NCBI RefSeq assembly: GCF_023634845.1
Contig: NZ_JAMLJL010000019.1
Coordinates: forward strand, 1 to 64,000
From: Flavobacterium amniphilum
Lineage (GTDB): Bacteria; Bacteroidota; Bacteroidia; Flavobacteriales; Flavobacteriaceae
DNA: 64,000 bases
Reading direction: 5' to 3'
A program made the translations under genes and the position numbers. Under the pieces are notes generated by a model. That model was not told where the DNA came from. It saw only the letters and a list, made by a program, of their open reading frames with translations, and searched no databases. Positions 34,133 through 42,274 of the stretch are shown in pieces (position 1 is the first letter of the stretch; each line of letters starts with the position of its first letter).

Positions 34133-35086
34133 ATGAAAAAATATACAAATCAAGGAAGTAAAGATACCCGTTCCGGTTTTGGAGCTGGAATGACCGAATT
34201 AGGTCAGAAGAACGAAAATGTTGTAGCACTTTGCGCCGACTTAATTGGTTCTTTAAAATTTGATGATTTCAAGAAAAATCACCCTGAGCGTTTTTTCCAA
34301 ATTGGAATCGCTGAAGCAAACATGATCGGAATTGCTGCCGGTTTGACTATTGGAGGTAAAATTCCTTTCACAGGAACATTTGCTAACTTTTCAACAGGTC
34401 GTGTTTATGACCAAATCCGTCAATCAGTTGCTTATTCAGACAAAAACGTGAAGATTTGTGCTTCGCATGCCGGTTTGACTTTAGGAGAAGACGGTGCAAC
34501 TCACCAGATTCTTGAAGACATCGGATTAATGAAAATGTTACCGGGAATGACTGTAATCAATACTTGTGATTACAACCAGACAAAAGCTGCGACGATTGCA
34601 TTAGCAGACCACCATGGTCCTGTTTATTTACGTTTCGGGCGTCCGGTAGTTCCTAACTTTACTCCTGCTGATGAGCCATTCGTTATTGGAAAAGCAATTA
34701 TGTTAAGCGAAGGTACTGATGTAACAATCGTTGCTACAGGTCACTTGGTATGGGAAGCTTTAGTTGCTGCTGAAGCTTTGGAAGCGAAAGGGATTTCTGC
34801 TGAAGTAATCAACATTCACACGATTAAACCATTGGATGATGAAGCTATTTTAAAATCGGTTGCCAAAACAGGATGTGTTGTTACAGCTGAAGAGCACAAC
34901 ATCTTAGGTGGTCTAGGAGAAAGCGTTTCAAGATTATTAGCATTGAACACTCCAACTCCACAGGAATTTGTAGCTGTAAACGATAGTTTCGGTGAATCAG
35001 GAACTCCTGAGCAATTGATGGAAAAATACAAACTAAACAATCAGGCGATTGTTGAAGCTGTAGAAAGAGTAATCAAAAGAAAATAA
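34133..35086 (+). CDS. transketolase, C-terminal subunit
   Basis: 317 residues forming the pyrimidine-binding and C-terminal domains. DTRSGFGAGMTELGQKNENV, the catalytic-type Glu region QIGIAEANMIGIAAGL, GLTLGEDGATHQILEDI and the final domain AEVINIHTIKPLDDEAILKS with EEHNILGGLG are all present. An in-frame TTG two codons earlier is less likely than the ATG at 34133. Works as a complex with the upstream subunit. Confidence 0.95.
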   Translation: MKKYTNQGSKDTRSGFGAGMTELGQKNENVVALCADLIGSLKFDDFKKNHPERFFQIGIAEANMIGIAAGLTIGGKIPFTGTFANFSTGRVYDQIRQSVAYSDKNVKICASHAGLTLGEDGATHQILEDIGLMKMLPGMTVINTCDYNQTKAATIALADHHGPVYLRFGRPVVPNFTPADEPFVIGKAIMLSEGTDVTIVATGHLVWEALVAAEALEAKGISAEVINIHTIKPLDDEAILKSVAKTGCVVTAEEHNILGGLGESVSRLLALNTPTPQEFVAVNDSFGESGTPEQLMEKYKLNNQAIVEAVERVIKRK

Positions 35087-35102
35087 TTTTCTTTTACCTC
35101 AT

Positions 35103-35135
35103 AAAAAAAGTCCCATTGTAAAATGGGACTTTTTA
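35103..35135. terminator. bidirectional terminator
   Basis: AAAAAGTCCCATT and AATGGGACTTTTT around a 4-base loop, between transketolase (plus) and the FKBP lipoprotein (minus). Confidence 0.9.
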
Positions 35136-35156
35136 TTTATAACTATTATTGTTTTG

Positions 35157-36176
35157 TTAACAACCTGGTGTCATATCATAATAATTAGGAATAGTATCGT
35201 TATCACAATCCCCTGTACGTTGATTCTTGGTTAAGACCCCGTCATTGTTATCATCTGTATCCAAATAATCAGGTTTTCCGTCACCATCAGTATCTCCCCT
35301 AGGGATTTCTACTTTAGACAGAACACCATCACCGTCATCATCCTGATCAAGGTAATCCGGTCTTCCGTCATCATCGGTATCATCATCAACCGTATTATCA
35401 TCAACACCTTCTTTTACTATGAATTTACCGTCACCGTTTAAGTCTTCCAAATACGAATCTTTTCCGTCAAAATCATGATCAACGCGGTTAACATGCATCA
35501 GTTTAAATGAGAAAACCAAAGGCGAATAAGCCGGAATATTACCCGTTTGGGAATAATACCCCAATCCTGAAGGAATAAAAAACACACCTGCACCGAAATC
35601 ATTATAGGTAATCACACCAGTACCAGCATCATAAGAAGAAGTTCCTGACTTGAATAAAGGAACAATCTCTCTCCATCCTTCCACAACTTCGTACATTTTA
35701 AACCATAATGGATTTTGCGCCTGGTCAAATTGAGTACCAGCCGTATACTCTACATCTACGTTATTCACTTTTTCCTTCTTAGTGTAAAGATATTCACCAC
35801 GGTAAGCAACTAATGCCGAGTCTACTCGCGTAAGTGACGCATTAGTCCCTTGTCTGAAGTTGATATAATACATTTTATAATTCACTTCATGGCTTTCATT
35901 TTCGACCATTTTGAATTGTAAAGGATATTCTGTTTGTGTACGAATAGGCAAACTGTCTGCTCCGTGTGATTGAATTTTTTTAAAGCTCACATCAAATGTT
36001 GCAGGATCAACCTTCATGTAATAGTTATCTATAAACTCGTCTATTTTTGCTAAATCCTTCACATATTGTTCATCATATGGCTCTGGTTTTTTACCGTCAG
36101 AATCATCATTCTTATTGCACGAAAAAACAAATAGTCCGATTGTTACTACTAATATTGCTTTAAAAAATTTACTCAT
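35157..36176 (-). CDS. FKBP-type peptidyl-prolyl isomerase lipoprotein with calcium-binding repeats
   Basis: 339 residues from the ATG giving MSKFFKAILVVTIGLFVFSC, a lipoprotein signal with Cys in the lipobox. The FKBP-like domain covers about residues 90-230, with a family-like end GVFFIPSGLGYYSQTGNIPA ... LVFSFKLMHV. The C-terminal 100 residues carry thrombospondin type 3-like Asp repeats (DHDFDGKDSYLEDLNGDGKF, DTDDDGRPDYLDQDDDGDGV, DTDGDGKPDYLDTDDNNDGV) that bind calcium. Likely folds or stabilises cell-envelope proteins. An upstream in-frame start at 36206 would disrupt the signal peptide. Confidence 0.88.
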   Translation of the reverse strand: MSKFFKAILVVTIGLFVFSCNKNDDSDGKKPEPYDEQYVKDLAKIDEFIDNYYMKVDPATFDVSFKKIQSHGADSLPIRTQTEYPLQFKMVENESHEVNYKMYYINFRQGTNASLTRVDSALVAYRGEYLYTKKEKVNNVDVEYTAGTQFDQAQNPLWFKMYEVVEGWREIVPLFKSGTSSYDAGTGVITYNDFGAGVFFIPSGLGYYSQTGNIPAYSPLVFSFKLMHVNRVDHDFDGKDSYLEDLNGDGKFIVKEGVDDNTVDDDTDDDGRPDYLDQDDDGDGVLSKVEIPRGDTDGDGKPDYLDTDDNNDGVLTKNQRTGDCDNDTIPNYYDMTPGC

Positions 36177-36253
36177 TACTTTAATTTTAGTGGCCGCAAG
36201 ATACAATTTTGATTTATTTTTGTTTTAAATTTTAACGTAGTTTTTTAAAATTT

Positions 36254-36646
36254 ATGCGAATTGACAAGTACTTGTGGTGCGTCCGTTATTACAAAACACG
36301 GAATATGGCCACCGAAGCCTGTAAAAAAAACCAGGTTACCCTTAACGGAAATGTAGCAAAACCTTCCAAAGATATACTCCCGGGAGATAAAATCACTTTC
36401 AGGAGAGACCAGATTACTTATATTATTAAGGTACTGGCTGTTCCCGATAACCGCGTTGGGGCCAAACTGGTCGACCTGTACAGAATTGATGAAACACCTG
36501 CTGAAGCTTTTGAGCACTTGGAAATGCTGAAACTTTCCAAAGCGCATTACCGGAAATTCGGTGAAGGAAGACCAACCAAGAAAGACCGCCGTGATTTAGA
36601 CGATTTTGAATTCGGCTTTAACGAAGAAGACAATGATACTGAATAA
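36254..36646 (+). CDS. S4-domain RNA-binding protein (Hsp15-like)
   Basis: 130 residues. The S4 domain MRIDKYLWCVRYYKTRNMAT ... CKKNQVTLNGNVAKPSKDIL (residues 1-60) resembles HslR/Hsp15, which rescues stalled 50S subunits carrying nascent chains. The tail HYRKFGEGRPTKKDRRDLDD is typical of bacterial Hsp15-like proteins. Overlaps the start of the methyltransferase gene by 14 bases. Confidence 0.88.
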   Translation: MRIDKYLWCVRYYKTRNMATEACKKNQVTLNGNVAKPSKDILPGDKITFRRDQITYIIKVLAVPDNRVGAKLVDLYRIDETPAEAFEHLEMLKLSKAHYRKFGEGRPTKKDRRDLDDFEFGFNEEDNDTE

Positions 36647-37223
36647 GGAATATTGGGAAAACAGATACCATAAAAATGATTTCCCCTGGGATGCAGGAGA
36701 TATAACAACTCCGTTAAAAGAATATTTTGACCAGATTAAAAACAAAAACATCCGGATTCTTATCCCCGGATGCGGCAATAGCTATGAGTTTGAATACCTG
36801 ATTAGTCAAGGCTTTACAAACGTAACGGTATTGGATTATGCAGAAAATCCGGTCGAAAACCTAAAAAAAAGAATACCCGAATCCTACCATAAAAACATTT
36901 TGCATGCGGATTTTTTTACACACGAAAGACAATATGATTTAATAATCGAGCAAACCTTTTTTTGTGCCTTATCGCCGGACTTAAGAAAGGATTATGTTCA
37001 AAAAATGTATCAACTCCTATCAGAGAAAGGAAAAATCGCCGGTTTATTATTTCAATTTCCGTTAACAGAGGCCGGACCTCCTTTTGGCGGCAGCAAAGAA
37101 GAATACATTCATTTATTTTCCGGGTTATTTGAAATAAAGACATTGGAAACCGCCCATAATTCCATCAAACCCCGTCAGGAAAACGAACTCTTTTTTATCT
37201 TTACCAAAAAAACAACACCATGA
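36633..37223 (+). CDS. TPMT-family SAM-dependent methyltransferase
   Basis: 196 residues from ATG 36633. The opening MILNKEYWENRYHKNDFPWD carries the thiopurine methyltransferase signature (YWxxRY...PWD), then the SAM-binding IRILIPGCGNSYEFEYLISQ and VLDYAENPV, and later FFCALSPDLRKDYVQKM. Bacterial members methylate thiols, selenium or tellurium compounds; the substrate here is unknown. Overlaps both neighbours (14 bases before, 4 after), so translation is coupled. Confidence 0.88.
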   Translation: MILNKEYWENRYHKNDFPWDAGDITTPLKEYFDQIKNKNIRILIPGCGNSYEFEYLISQGFTNVTVLDYAENPVENLKKRIPESYHKNILHADFFTHERQYDLIIEQTFFCALSPDLRKDYVQKMYQLLSEKGKIAGLLFQFPLTEAGPPFGGSKEEYIHLFSGLFEIKTLETAHNSIKPRQENELFFIFTKKTTP

Positions 37224-37717
37224 ACCAAAACATCATCTTAAGCCATCAGGAAATCGATTATAAAATTAAACGTATTGCATACCAGATCTACGAAACTTTC
37301 ATTGATGAAAAAGAGATTGTGATTGCAGGAATTCATGGAAATGGATTGGTTTTTGCGCAAAAACTGTCGGCAGCATTGCAAGCGGTTTCTTCTCTTAATG
37401 TAATTTTATGCGAAGTGATGATCGACAAAAAGAATCCCAATTCAGTTATCACCACTTCTATTGATAAAAGCCAGTATACTGAAAAGGGATTAATATTAGT
37501 TGATGATGTATTGAATTCGGGAACTACTTTAATATATGGTGTACGCCATTTTCTTGACGTACCGCTAAAGAAATTCAAAACAGCAGTACTTGTAGACCGA
37601 AATCATAAAAAATACCCTGTAAAAGCCGATTTCAAAGGAATTTCACTTTCGACATCCATACTAGAACATGTTCAGGTCGTATTTGAAGAAAACAACAACC
37701 ACGCTTATTTAGAATAA
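37220..37717 (+). CDS. phosphoribosyltransferase, PyrR/hypoxanthine type
   Basis: 165 residues with the PRPP-binding motif LILVDDVLNSGTTL (residues 91-104). The protein resembles PyrR and small purine phosphoribosyltransferases. Which base it uses cannot be told. It ends the S4-methyltransferase-PRTase operon and overlaps the shikimate kinase gene end by 9 bases on the other strand. Confidence 0.85.
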   Translation: MNQNIILSHQEIDYKIKRIAYQIYETFIDEKEIVIAGIHGNGLVFAQKLSAALQAVSSLNVILCEVMIDKKNPNSVITTSIDKSQYTEKGLILVDDVLNSGTTLIYGVRHFLDVPLKKFKTAVLVDRNHKKYPVKADFKGISLSTSILEHVQVVFEENNNHAYLE

Positions 37718-38224
37718 GCTTTCAATTTCGGCAACTATTTCTTCCGGTGATTTATCATCGACCATAATGGTGTATTTGCATTGACTGTAATAATAGTTTC
37801 TGTCAAATAAATGTTTGGCTATATACTCAAACGTTTCCTCGTCATTCAGATTCTTCAACAAAGGACGGTTTGAAACTTCGTTTTTAAGCCTTCCTATTAA
37901 AACCGGTATACTCGCTTTCAGATAAACCGAAAAGACATCTTCATTTTGAAGATATAAATGATTATTTGCATAACAAGGTGTACCTCCACCCGTACTTAAT
38001 ATATAAGAAAAGTCTTTTTCTATCTCTTTTTTGAAAATTTCGTGTTCTTTTTTCCTAAAAAACACTTCTCCTTCATCAGAAAATATCTCCATAACCGATT
38101 TTTGAAGCTCATTTTCGATTAAAAAATCCAAATCCTGGAAAGGTAAATTGAGTTTTTCCGCCAGAAGTTGGCCAATTTTTGTTTTACCCGAGCCCATGTA
38201 CCCTACTAAGACAATTTTTTTCAT
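37709..38224 (-). CDS. aroK: shikimate kinase
   Basis: Phosphorylates shikimate at the 3-OH in the chorismate pathway. 171 residues with P-loop GYMGSGKT (8-15), DLDFLIENEL (Asp of shikimate binding), ILSTGGGTPCY (the GGG motif) and RNYYYSQCKY near the C-terminus (lid-arginine region at SNRPLL). Length matches the family. Confidence 0.95.
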   Translation of the reverse strand: MKKIVLVGYMGSGKTKIGQLLAEKLNLPFQDLDFLIENELQKSVMEIFSDEGEVFFRKKEHEIFKKEIEKDFSYILSTGGGTPCYANNHLYLQNEDVFSVYLKASIPVLIGRLKNEVSNRPLLKNLNDEETFEYIAKHLFDRNYYYSQCKYTIMVDDKSPEEIVAEIESLF

Positions 38225-38295
38225 AATTATAAATCCCTATAAATAAACACTTTGAAAATCATTTTAAAAAAAAGACAAATTTATTATCATTTTCC

Positions 38296-38327
38296 TTTGA
38301 AATGTTAAAAATAAGGTATTATATTTG
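38296..38327 (+). promoter_or_regulatory. tRNA operon promoter
   Basis: TTTG (38296-38299), 20 bases, TATATTTG (38320-38327), followed by GCACCCGC. A close match to the Bacteroidota -33/-7 consensus. Confidence 0.75.
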
Positions 38328-38351
38328 CACCCGCAATCAGGAAATGATTTT

Positions 38352-38424
38352 GACTCCGTAGCTCAGTTGGTAGAGCACATCACTTTTAATGATGGGGTCC
38401 TGGGTTCGAGCCCCAGCGGGGTCA
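38352..38424 (+). tRNA. tRNA-Lys (anticodon TTT), copy 1
   Basis: 73 bases. The acceptor stem GACTCCG pairs with CGGGGTC; D-loop GCTCAGTTGGTAGAGC; anticodon loop CTTTTAA with TTT; T-arm CTGGGTTCGAGCCCCAG. CCA is not encoded. Confidence 0.97.
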
Positions 38425-38457
38425 CAAATTTGACCGAATTAATTTCCTGAAAGCAAT

Positions 38458-38530
38458 GACTCCGTAGCTCAGTTGGTAGAGCACATCACTTTTAATGATG
38501 GGGTCCTGGGTTCGAGCCCCAGCGGGGTCA
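38458..38530 (+). tRNA. tRNA-Lys (anticodon TTT), copy 2
   Basis: Identical in sequence to copy 1, 33 bases downstream. Same acceptor, anticodon and T-arm; a recent tandem duplication or gene conversion. Confidence 0.97.
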
Positions 38531-38568
38531 CAAAAGTCGAACAGAAATGTTTGACTTTTTTTGTTTAT

Positions 38569-38650
38569 GGCCACGTGGAGAAATTGGTAGACTCGCCATC
38601 TTGAGGGGGTGGTGTCGCAAGACGTGTCAGTTCGAATCTGATCGTGGTCA
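38569..38650 (+). tRNA. tRNA-Leu (anticodon GAG)
   Basis: 82 bases with a long variable arm. Acceptor GGCCACG pairs with CGTGGTC (one G-T pair). Anticodon stem CCATC/GGTGG with loop TTGAGGG gives GAG. T-arm TCAGTTCGAATCTGA. The final TCA doubles as the reverse complement of the crtY stop codon. Confidence 0.93.
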
Positions 38651-39781
38651 CTTTTTAAAAAGCGCCTTTATAAAAGGCCATTTAGGGCAGGCCCAAATAA
38701 TTTCAATTTCTTCAACGATTGAAGATTCTTCATCCAGAAACCGTAAAATCTTTTCCGGGCTTACTTTTGAAAACATTCCGGTAAAAAGATTCTTTCCAAT
38801 AGAATTTTCACCAAATAGAACTTTTACAAACAAGCTATCATAAAAAGTGAATCTTTCAGCTTTTTTAAAATCTCTGAAATCGATTTTACCAACTTTAACT
38901 CTCCCTATTACCCTATCAGATAATTTATCAGAGTTTTTAAACGTATAACCGGTACTGGCTTTTGTCCAGCCACCAGCAGTTCCAATATACAATGTCCGTT
39001 TTGAATTTTTATTCCAAAATGGATATGCAGTCATCGGGATATTCCCCTTCTCTTTAGCAACTATCGTAAATTCAGCAATGCCTTGTGATTTCAAATATCC
39101 TTCTATTTCTATTTCATACTCTCCCTGAGCAATCAAATCAGGCGAAAACAATGTATACTCTACCAAAGCTTCTCTTGCCGATACAGGCAAAACATACATA
39201 AACCTGGTATTTCCCTTCTGCCCGACTGAAAAATCCATAAAAACAGCTTTGTTATCATCAAAAACAGCCGATTCAGACCGAACAAACCAACCTGCAAAAT
39301 GCTGTTGCAACAAGGGATACCTAATATTCTCAATAAATTCACTCTTATTTAAAACCGAATTGAAAAAATAATTGGCCTCATAATGATTCTCTTCCGTTAC
39401 AATCCAAACAAAATCTTCTTTTTCAGAAAAAGAAACCATCTTTTCATGAACAACCTGAATCCTATCATTTTGACTGATTTCGTTTAAAACCAAATCATAA
39501 AACGATTTTGATTCCAGCATTTTATACTCATAACCATCCTTAAGGCAATTTACCTTGATATCATCAGCAACAAAATAAGCTTGTTCCCATCTCTTTTTAA
39601 GCAAAGAATCCCATCGACCTTCGCCCTTTTCCCAAAAACACCAGGTTCGGTCGTTATGCTTTTCCTTTTCAGCTTCAATAATCAGAATATCTTTTCCACT
39701 ACAAAGATCAGACTGAATCATTTTATGCAAAATCATCAGACTGGACAAACCCATTCCCGAAAATATGAAATCGTAGCGCAT
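38648..39781 (-). CDS. crtY: lycopene beta-cyclase
   Basis: Cyclises lycopene to beta-carotene at the membrane. 377 residues of the CrtY/CrtL type. An N-terminal dinucleotide-binding region (MRYDFIFSGMGLSSLMILHK) precedes NDRTWCFWEKGEG. AGWFVRSESAVFD with FMDFSVGQKGNTRFMYVLPV and PMTAYPFWNKNSKRTLYIGT AGGWTKASTGYTFKNS are characteristic of this family. Its stop codon overlaps the 3' end of tRNA-Leu by three bases. The upstream region has TATATTTGTTAAA (minus), sharing sequence with the crtI promoter. Confidence 0.93.
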   Translation of the reverse strand: MRYDFIFSGMGLSSLMILHKMIQSDLCSGKDILIIEAEKEKHNDRTWCFWEKGEGRWDSLLKKRWEQAYFVADDIKVNCLKDGYEYKMLESKSFYDLVLNEISQNDRIQVVHEKMVSFSEKEDFVWIVTEENHYEANYFFNSVLNKSEFIENIRYPLLQQHFAGWFVRSESAVFDDNKAVFMDFSVGQKGNTRFMYVLPVSAREALVEYTLFSPDLIAQGEYEIEIEGYLKSQGIAEFTIVAKEKGNIPMTAYPFWNKNSKRTLYIGTAGGWTKASTGYTFKNSDKLSDRVIGRVKVGKIDFRDFKKAERFTFYDSLFVKVLFGENSIGKNLFTGMFSKVSPEKILRFLDEESSIVEEIEIIWACPKWPFIKALFKK

Positions 39782-39806
39782 CTGTTTTTTAGATATTTAA
39801 CAAATA

Positions 39807-39814
39807 TAAGTAAA
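39807..39814 (-). promoter_or_regulatory. crtY promoter -7 box with half-operator
   Basis: On minus TATATTTGTTAAATA occurs about 25 bases before the crtY ATG. Its first 13 bases equal TATATTTGTTAAA in the crtI promoter, whose GTTAAACAAAA is the right arm of the proposed operator. Confidence 0.45.
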
Positions 39815-39831
39815 TGAAAAAATTTAATCTT

Positions 39832-39844
39832 TAAATTTGTTTAA
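39832..39844 (+). promoter_or_regulatory. carH-like gene promoter -7 box with half-operator
   Basis: TAAATTTGTTTAATG contains the -7 box TAAATTTG and the half-site TTTGTTTAA that also occurs in the crtI operator. It precedes the ATG at 39861 by about 20 bases, and it excludes the TTG at 39837 as a start. Confidence 0.45.
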
Positions 39845-39860
39845 TGTAAAGTCAAAAAGA

Positions 39861-40760
39861 ATGAACAATATCAAGTCGGTTTTCAGCATTAAAGATTTAG
39901 AAAATTTATCCGGCATTAAAGCACACACTATCCGTATTTGGGAAAAAAGGTATGGTATTTTACATCCCATGCGGACTGAAACCAATATTAGACTTTATGA
40001 TGCACAAAATCTTCAGAAATTACTAAATGTAGTTTTACTCCACAATCATGGCTACAAAATATCCAAAATAGCACAATACTCCAATGAAGAGATACCGGCA
40101 ATAGCCAGAGCAATCATATCAGACAAAAGTGTCAATCATCATGCAATAAGTGAATTTAAAATGGCCATGATGAATTTCGATCAGTCACAATTTTTAAAAA
40201 CCTACAATGACTTGCTTTTTGAAAAACCATTTCATGATATTTTCAAAGAAATATTCATTCCTTTATTAGATGAAATCGGATTATTGTGGCAATCAGACAC
40301 TATTACACCCGCCCACGAACACTTTATCAGCCATCTGGTTAGACAAAAAGTAATTCTTAATACCGAGAAAGTCCAATTGGAAACACCGGTAACCAACAAC
40401 AAAACCTACATTTTATACTTACCACAAAATGAAATTCATGAAATTGGACTGCTATATCTCAACTACGAATTAATCAGACACGGATGCCATACAGTATATC
40501 TTGGAGAAAGTATTCCTTCTGAAAATCTGAAAGACGTACAAAAATATTTTAAAAATATAGTTTTTGCCAGCTATTGGACCGTTGAACCCAGTAGTGATTC
40601 CATCACAAATTATATCCAATTCCTAAAACAGGAAATCCTTGATAATAATTCAGAATTTTGGATTTTAGGCAGATTGGCAACTAACATAAAAACAAATCTT
40701 CTGTCTGAAAAAATAAGAGCTTTTTACTCAATACCAGAAGCGATTGAAACAATTAAATAA
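39861..40760 (+). CDS. CarH-like MerR regulator with B12-binding domain
   Basis: 299 residues. An N-terminal MerR helix-turn-helix (FSIKDLENLSGIKAHTIRIW EKRYGIL) precedes a helical bundle with W143-x9-E153-H154 (LLWQSDTITPAHEH), the motif that contacts the upper face of adenosylcobalamin in CarH. A B12-binding domain with E191-x-H193-x-x-G196 (NEIHEIG) follows; the His is the expected lower cobalt ligand. In the family the dark, B12-bound tetramer represses carotenoid genes and light breaks it apart. It sits between crtY and the crtI operon, whose promoter holds a perfect inverted repeat. Light and B12 response is inferred from these residues. Confidence 0.9.
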   Translation: MNNIKSVFSIKDLENLSGIKAHTIRIWEKRYGILHPMRTETNIRLYDAQNLQKLLNVVLLHNHGYKISKIAQYSNEEIPAIARAIISDKSVNHHAISEFKMAMMNFDQSQFLKTYNDLLFEKPFHDIFKEIFIPLLDEIGLLWQSDTITPAHEHFISHLVRQKVILNTEKVQLETPVTNNKTYILYLPQNEIHEIGLLYLNYELIRHGCHTVYLGESIPSENLKDVQKYFKNIVFASYWTVEPSSDSITNYIQFLKQEILDNNSEFWILGRLATNIKTNLLSEKIRAFYSIPEAIETIK

Positions 40761-40771
40761 TTGAAAATCTA

Positions 40772-40807
40772 TTTTGTTTAACTTTTTTGTATATTTGTTA
40801 AACAAAA
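40772..40807 (+). promoter_or_regulatory. crtI promoter with palindromic operator
   Basis: TTTTGTTTAAC (40772-40782) and GTTAAACAAAA (40797-40807) are perfect inverted arms with a 14-base spacer. The -7 box TATATTTG (40790-40797) lies in the spacer and its G is the first base of the right arm. A protein bound to both arms would cover the promoter. The crtI ATG is at 40810, so the mRNA leader is only a few bases long. The adjacent CarH-like MerR protein is the natural candidate. Confidence 0.75.
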
Positions 40808-40809
40808 TT

Positions 40810-42270
40810 ATGAAAAAAGAAATTGCCATAATCGGATCTGGGTTTTCATCCCTTGCCGCTTCCTGCTATTTAGCTCTCGGAGGCTGGAAAGTTACGGTAT
40901 ATGAGAAAAATGAAACGGTTGGAGGAAGAGCACGACAACTAAAAAAAGAAGGTTTTACATTTGATATTGGTCCAACCTGGTATTGGATGCCTGATGTATT
41001 TGAACGTTTTTTTTCAGATTTTGGCAAAGCCCCTGCTGATTATTATGACCTAATTAAACTTTCCCCTGCCTATCAGGTATATTTTGGAAAAAGTGATTCT
41101 GTTACAATTGATGACACCCAAGACAAAATCAGGCAAACATTTGAAAGTATTGAAGCCGGAAGCGGAGCTAAACTGGATGTGTTTCTCAAAGAAGCTAAAA
41201 GCAATTATGAAATCGCCATAAAAGATTTGGTTTACCGTCCGGGAATGTCAGCTTTTGAATTGGTTACCTTCGAAACAGCAAAAAAAATAACCCAATTCTT
41301 CAGTACAGTATCAAAAGAAATCAGAAGCCGTTTTAAAAATGATAAAATCATTCAAATTCTTGAATTCCCAGTATTATTTTTAGGCGCTAAACCTTCTAAA
41401 ACACCTGCCTTCTATAGCTTTATGAATTATGCAGATTTCGGTTTGGGAACTTTTCACCCAAAAGAAGGAATGTACAGTGTTGTTAAAGCATTGGAAAAAA
41501 TGGCCAAAGAATTAGGCGTAACCATAAAAACCAACTCCAATGTGGAGAAAATTGAAGTCGGAAATGGCAAAGTGACCGCCTTACAGGTCAACGGGCAGAG
41601 AATAGAAACTGATGTAATACTGTCAGGAGCTGATTACCATCATTCAGAAAGTTTATTGGAAGAAAAACACCGGTCATACACTGAAAATTACTGGAATAAG
41701 AAGACTTTTGCCCCTTCATCGTTACTTTTTTATGTTGGTTTCGATAAAAAAATAAAAAACACCGAACATCATACTCTATTTTTTGACACCGATTTTGATG
41801 CACACGCAAAAGCAATTTATGATGAACCACATTGGCCAGAAAATCCATTGTTTTATGCAAGTTTTCCCTCAAAAACAGATAGAAGCACAGCACCCGAAGG
41901 AAAAGAAGCCGGAATATTTTTAATTCCGTTAGCTCCGGGTTTAAAAGACACGCCAGCAATAAGAGATCTTTATTTTAAGAAAATCATTTCACGATTTGAA
42001 CAACTTACGGATCAGGAAATCAAAAGCAGTATTTTATTTCATGAATCCTACTGTGTTAATGATTTTATTAAAGATTACAACTCCTATAAAGGAAATGCAT
42101 ACGGCATGGCAAACACTTTGCTACAGACCGCTTTTCTCAGACCTAAATTAAAAAGTAAAAAAGTAAAGAATTTATATTTTACAGGACAATTAACAGTTCC
42201 TGGTCCCGGAGTCCCCCCATCATTAATTTCGGGTAAGTTAGCAGCAGAATTAATTCAGAAATATTCATAA
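40810..42270 (+). CDS. crtI: phytoene desaturase
   Basis: FAD-dependent desaturase converting phytoene to lycopene. 486 residues with the FAD-binding start MKKEIAIIGSGFSSLAASCY, GGRARQLKKEGFTFDIGPTWYW, KEGMYSVVKALEKMAKELGV and the C-terminal signature NLYFTGQLTVPGPGVPPSLI SGKLAAELI. The ATG at 40810 follows the operator directly. Four bases separate it from crtB. Confidence 0.95.
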   Translation: MKKEIAIIGSGFSSLAASCYLALGGWKVTVYEKNETVGGRARQLKKEGFTFDIGPTWYWMPDVFERFFSDFGKAPADYYDLIKLSPAYQVYFGKSDSVTIDDTQDKIRQTFESIEAGSGAKLDVFLKEAKSNYEIAIKDLVYRPGMSAFELVTFETAKKITQFFSTVSKEIRSRFKNDKIIQILEFPVLFLGAKPSKTPAFYSFMNYADFGLGTFHPKEGMYSVVKALEKMAKELGVTIKTNSNVEKIEVGNGKVTALQVNGQRIETDVILSGADYHHSESLLEEKHRSYTENYWNKKTFAPSSLLFYVGFDKKIKNTEHHTLFFDTDFDAHAKAIYDEPHWPENPLFYASFPSKTDRSTAPEGKEAGIFLIPLAPGLKDTPAIRDLYFKKIISRFEQLTDQEIKSSILFHESYCVNDFIKDYNSYKGNAYGMANTLLQTAFLRPKLKSKKVKNLYFTGQLTVPGPGVPPSLISGKLAAELIQKYS

Positions 42271-42274
42271 TAAC

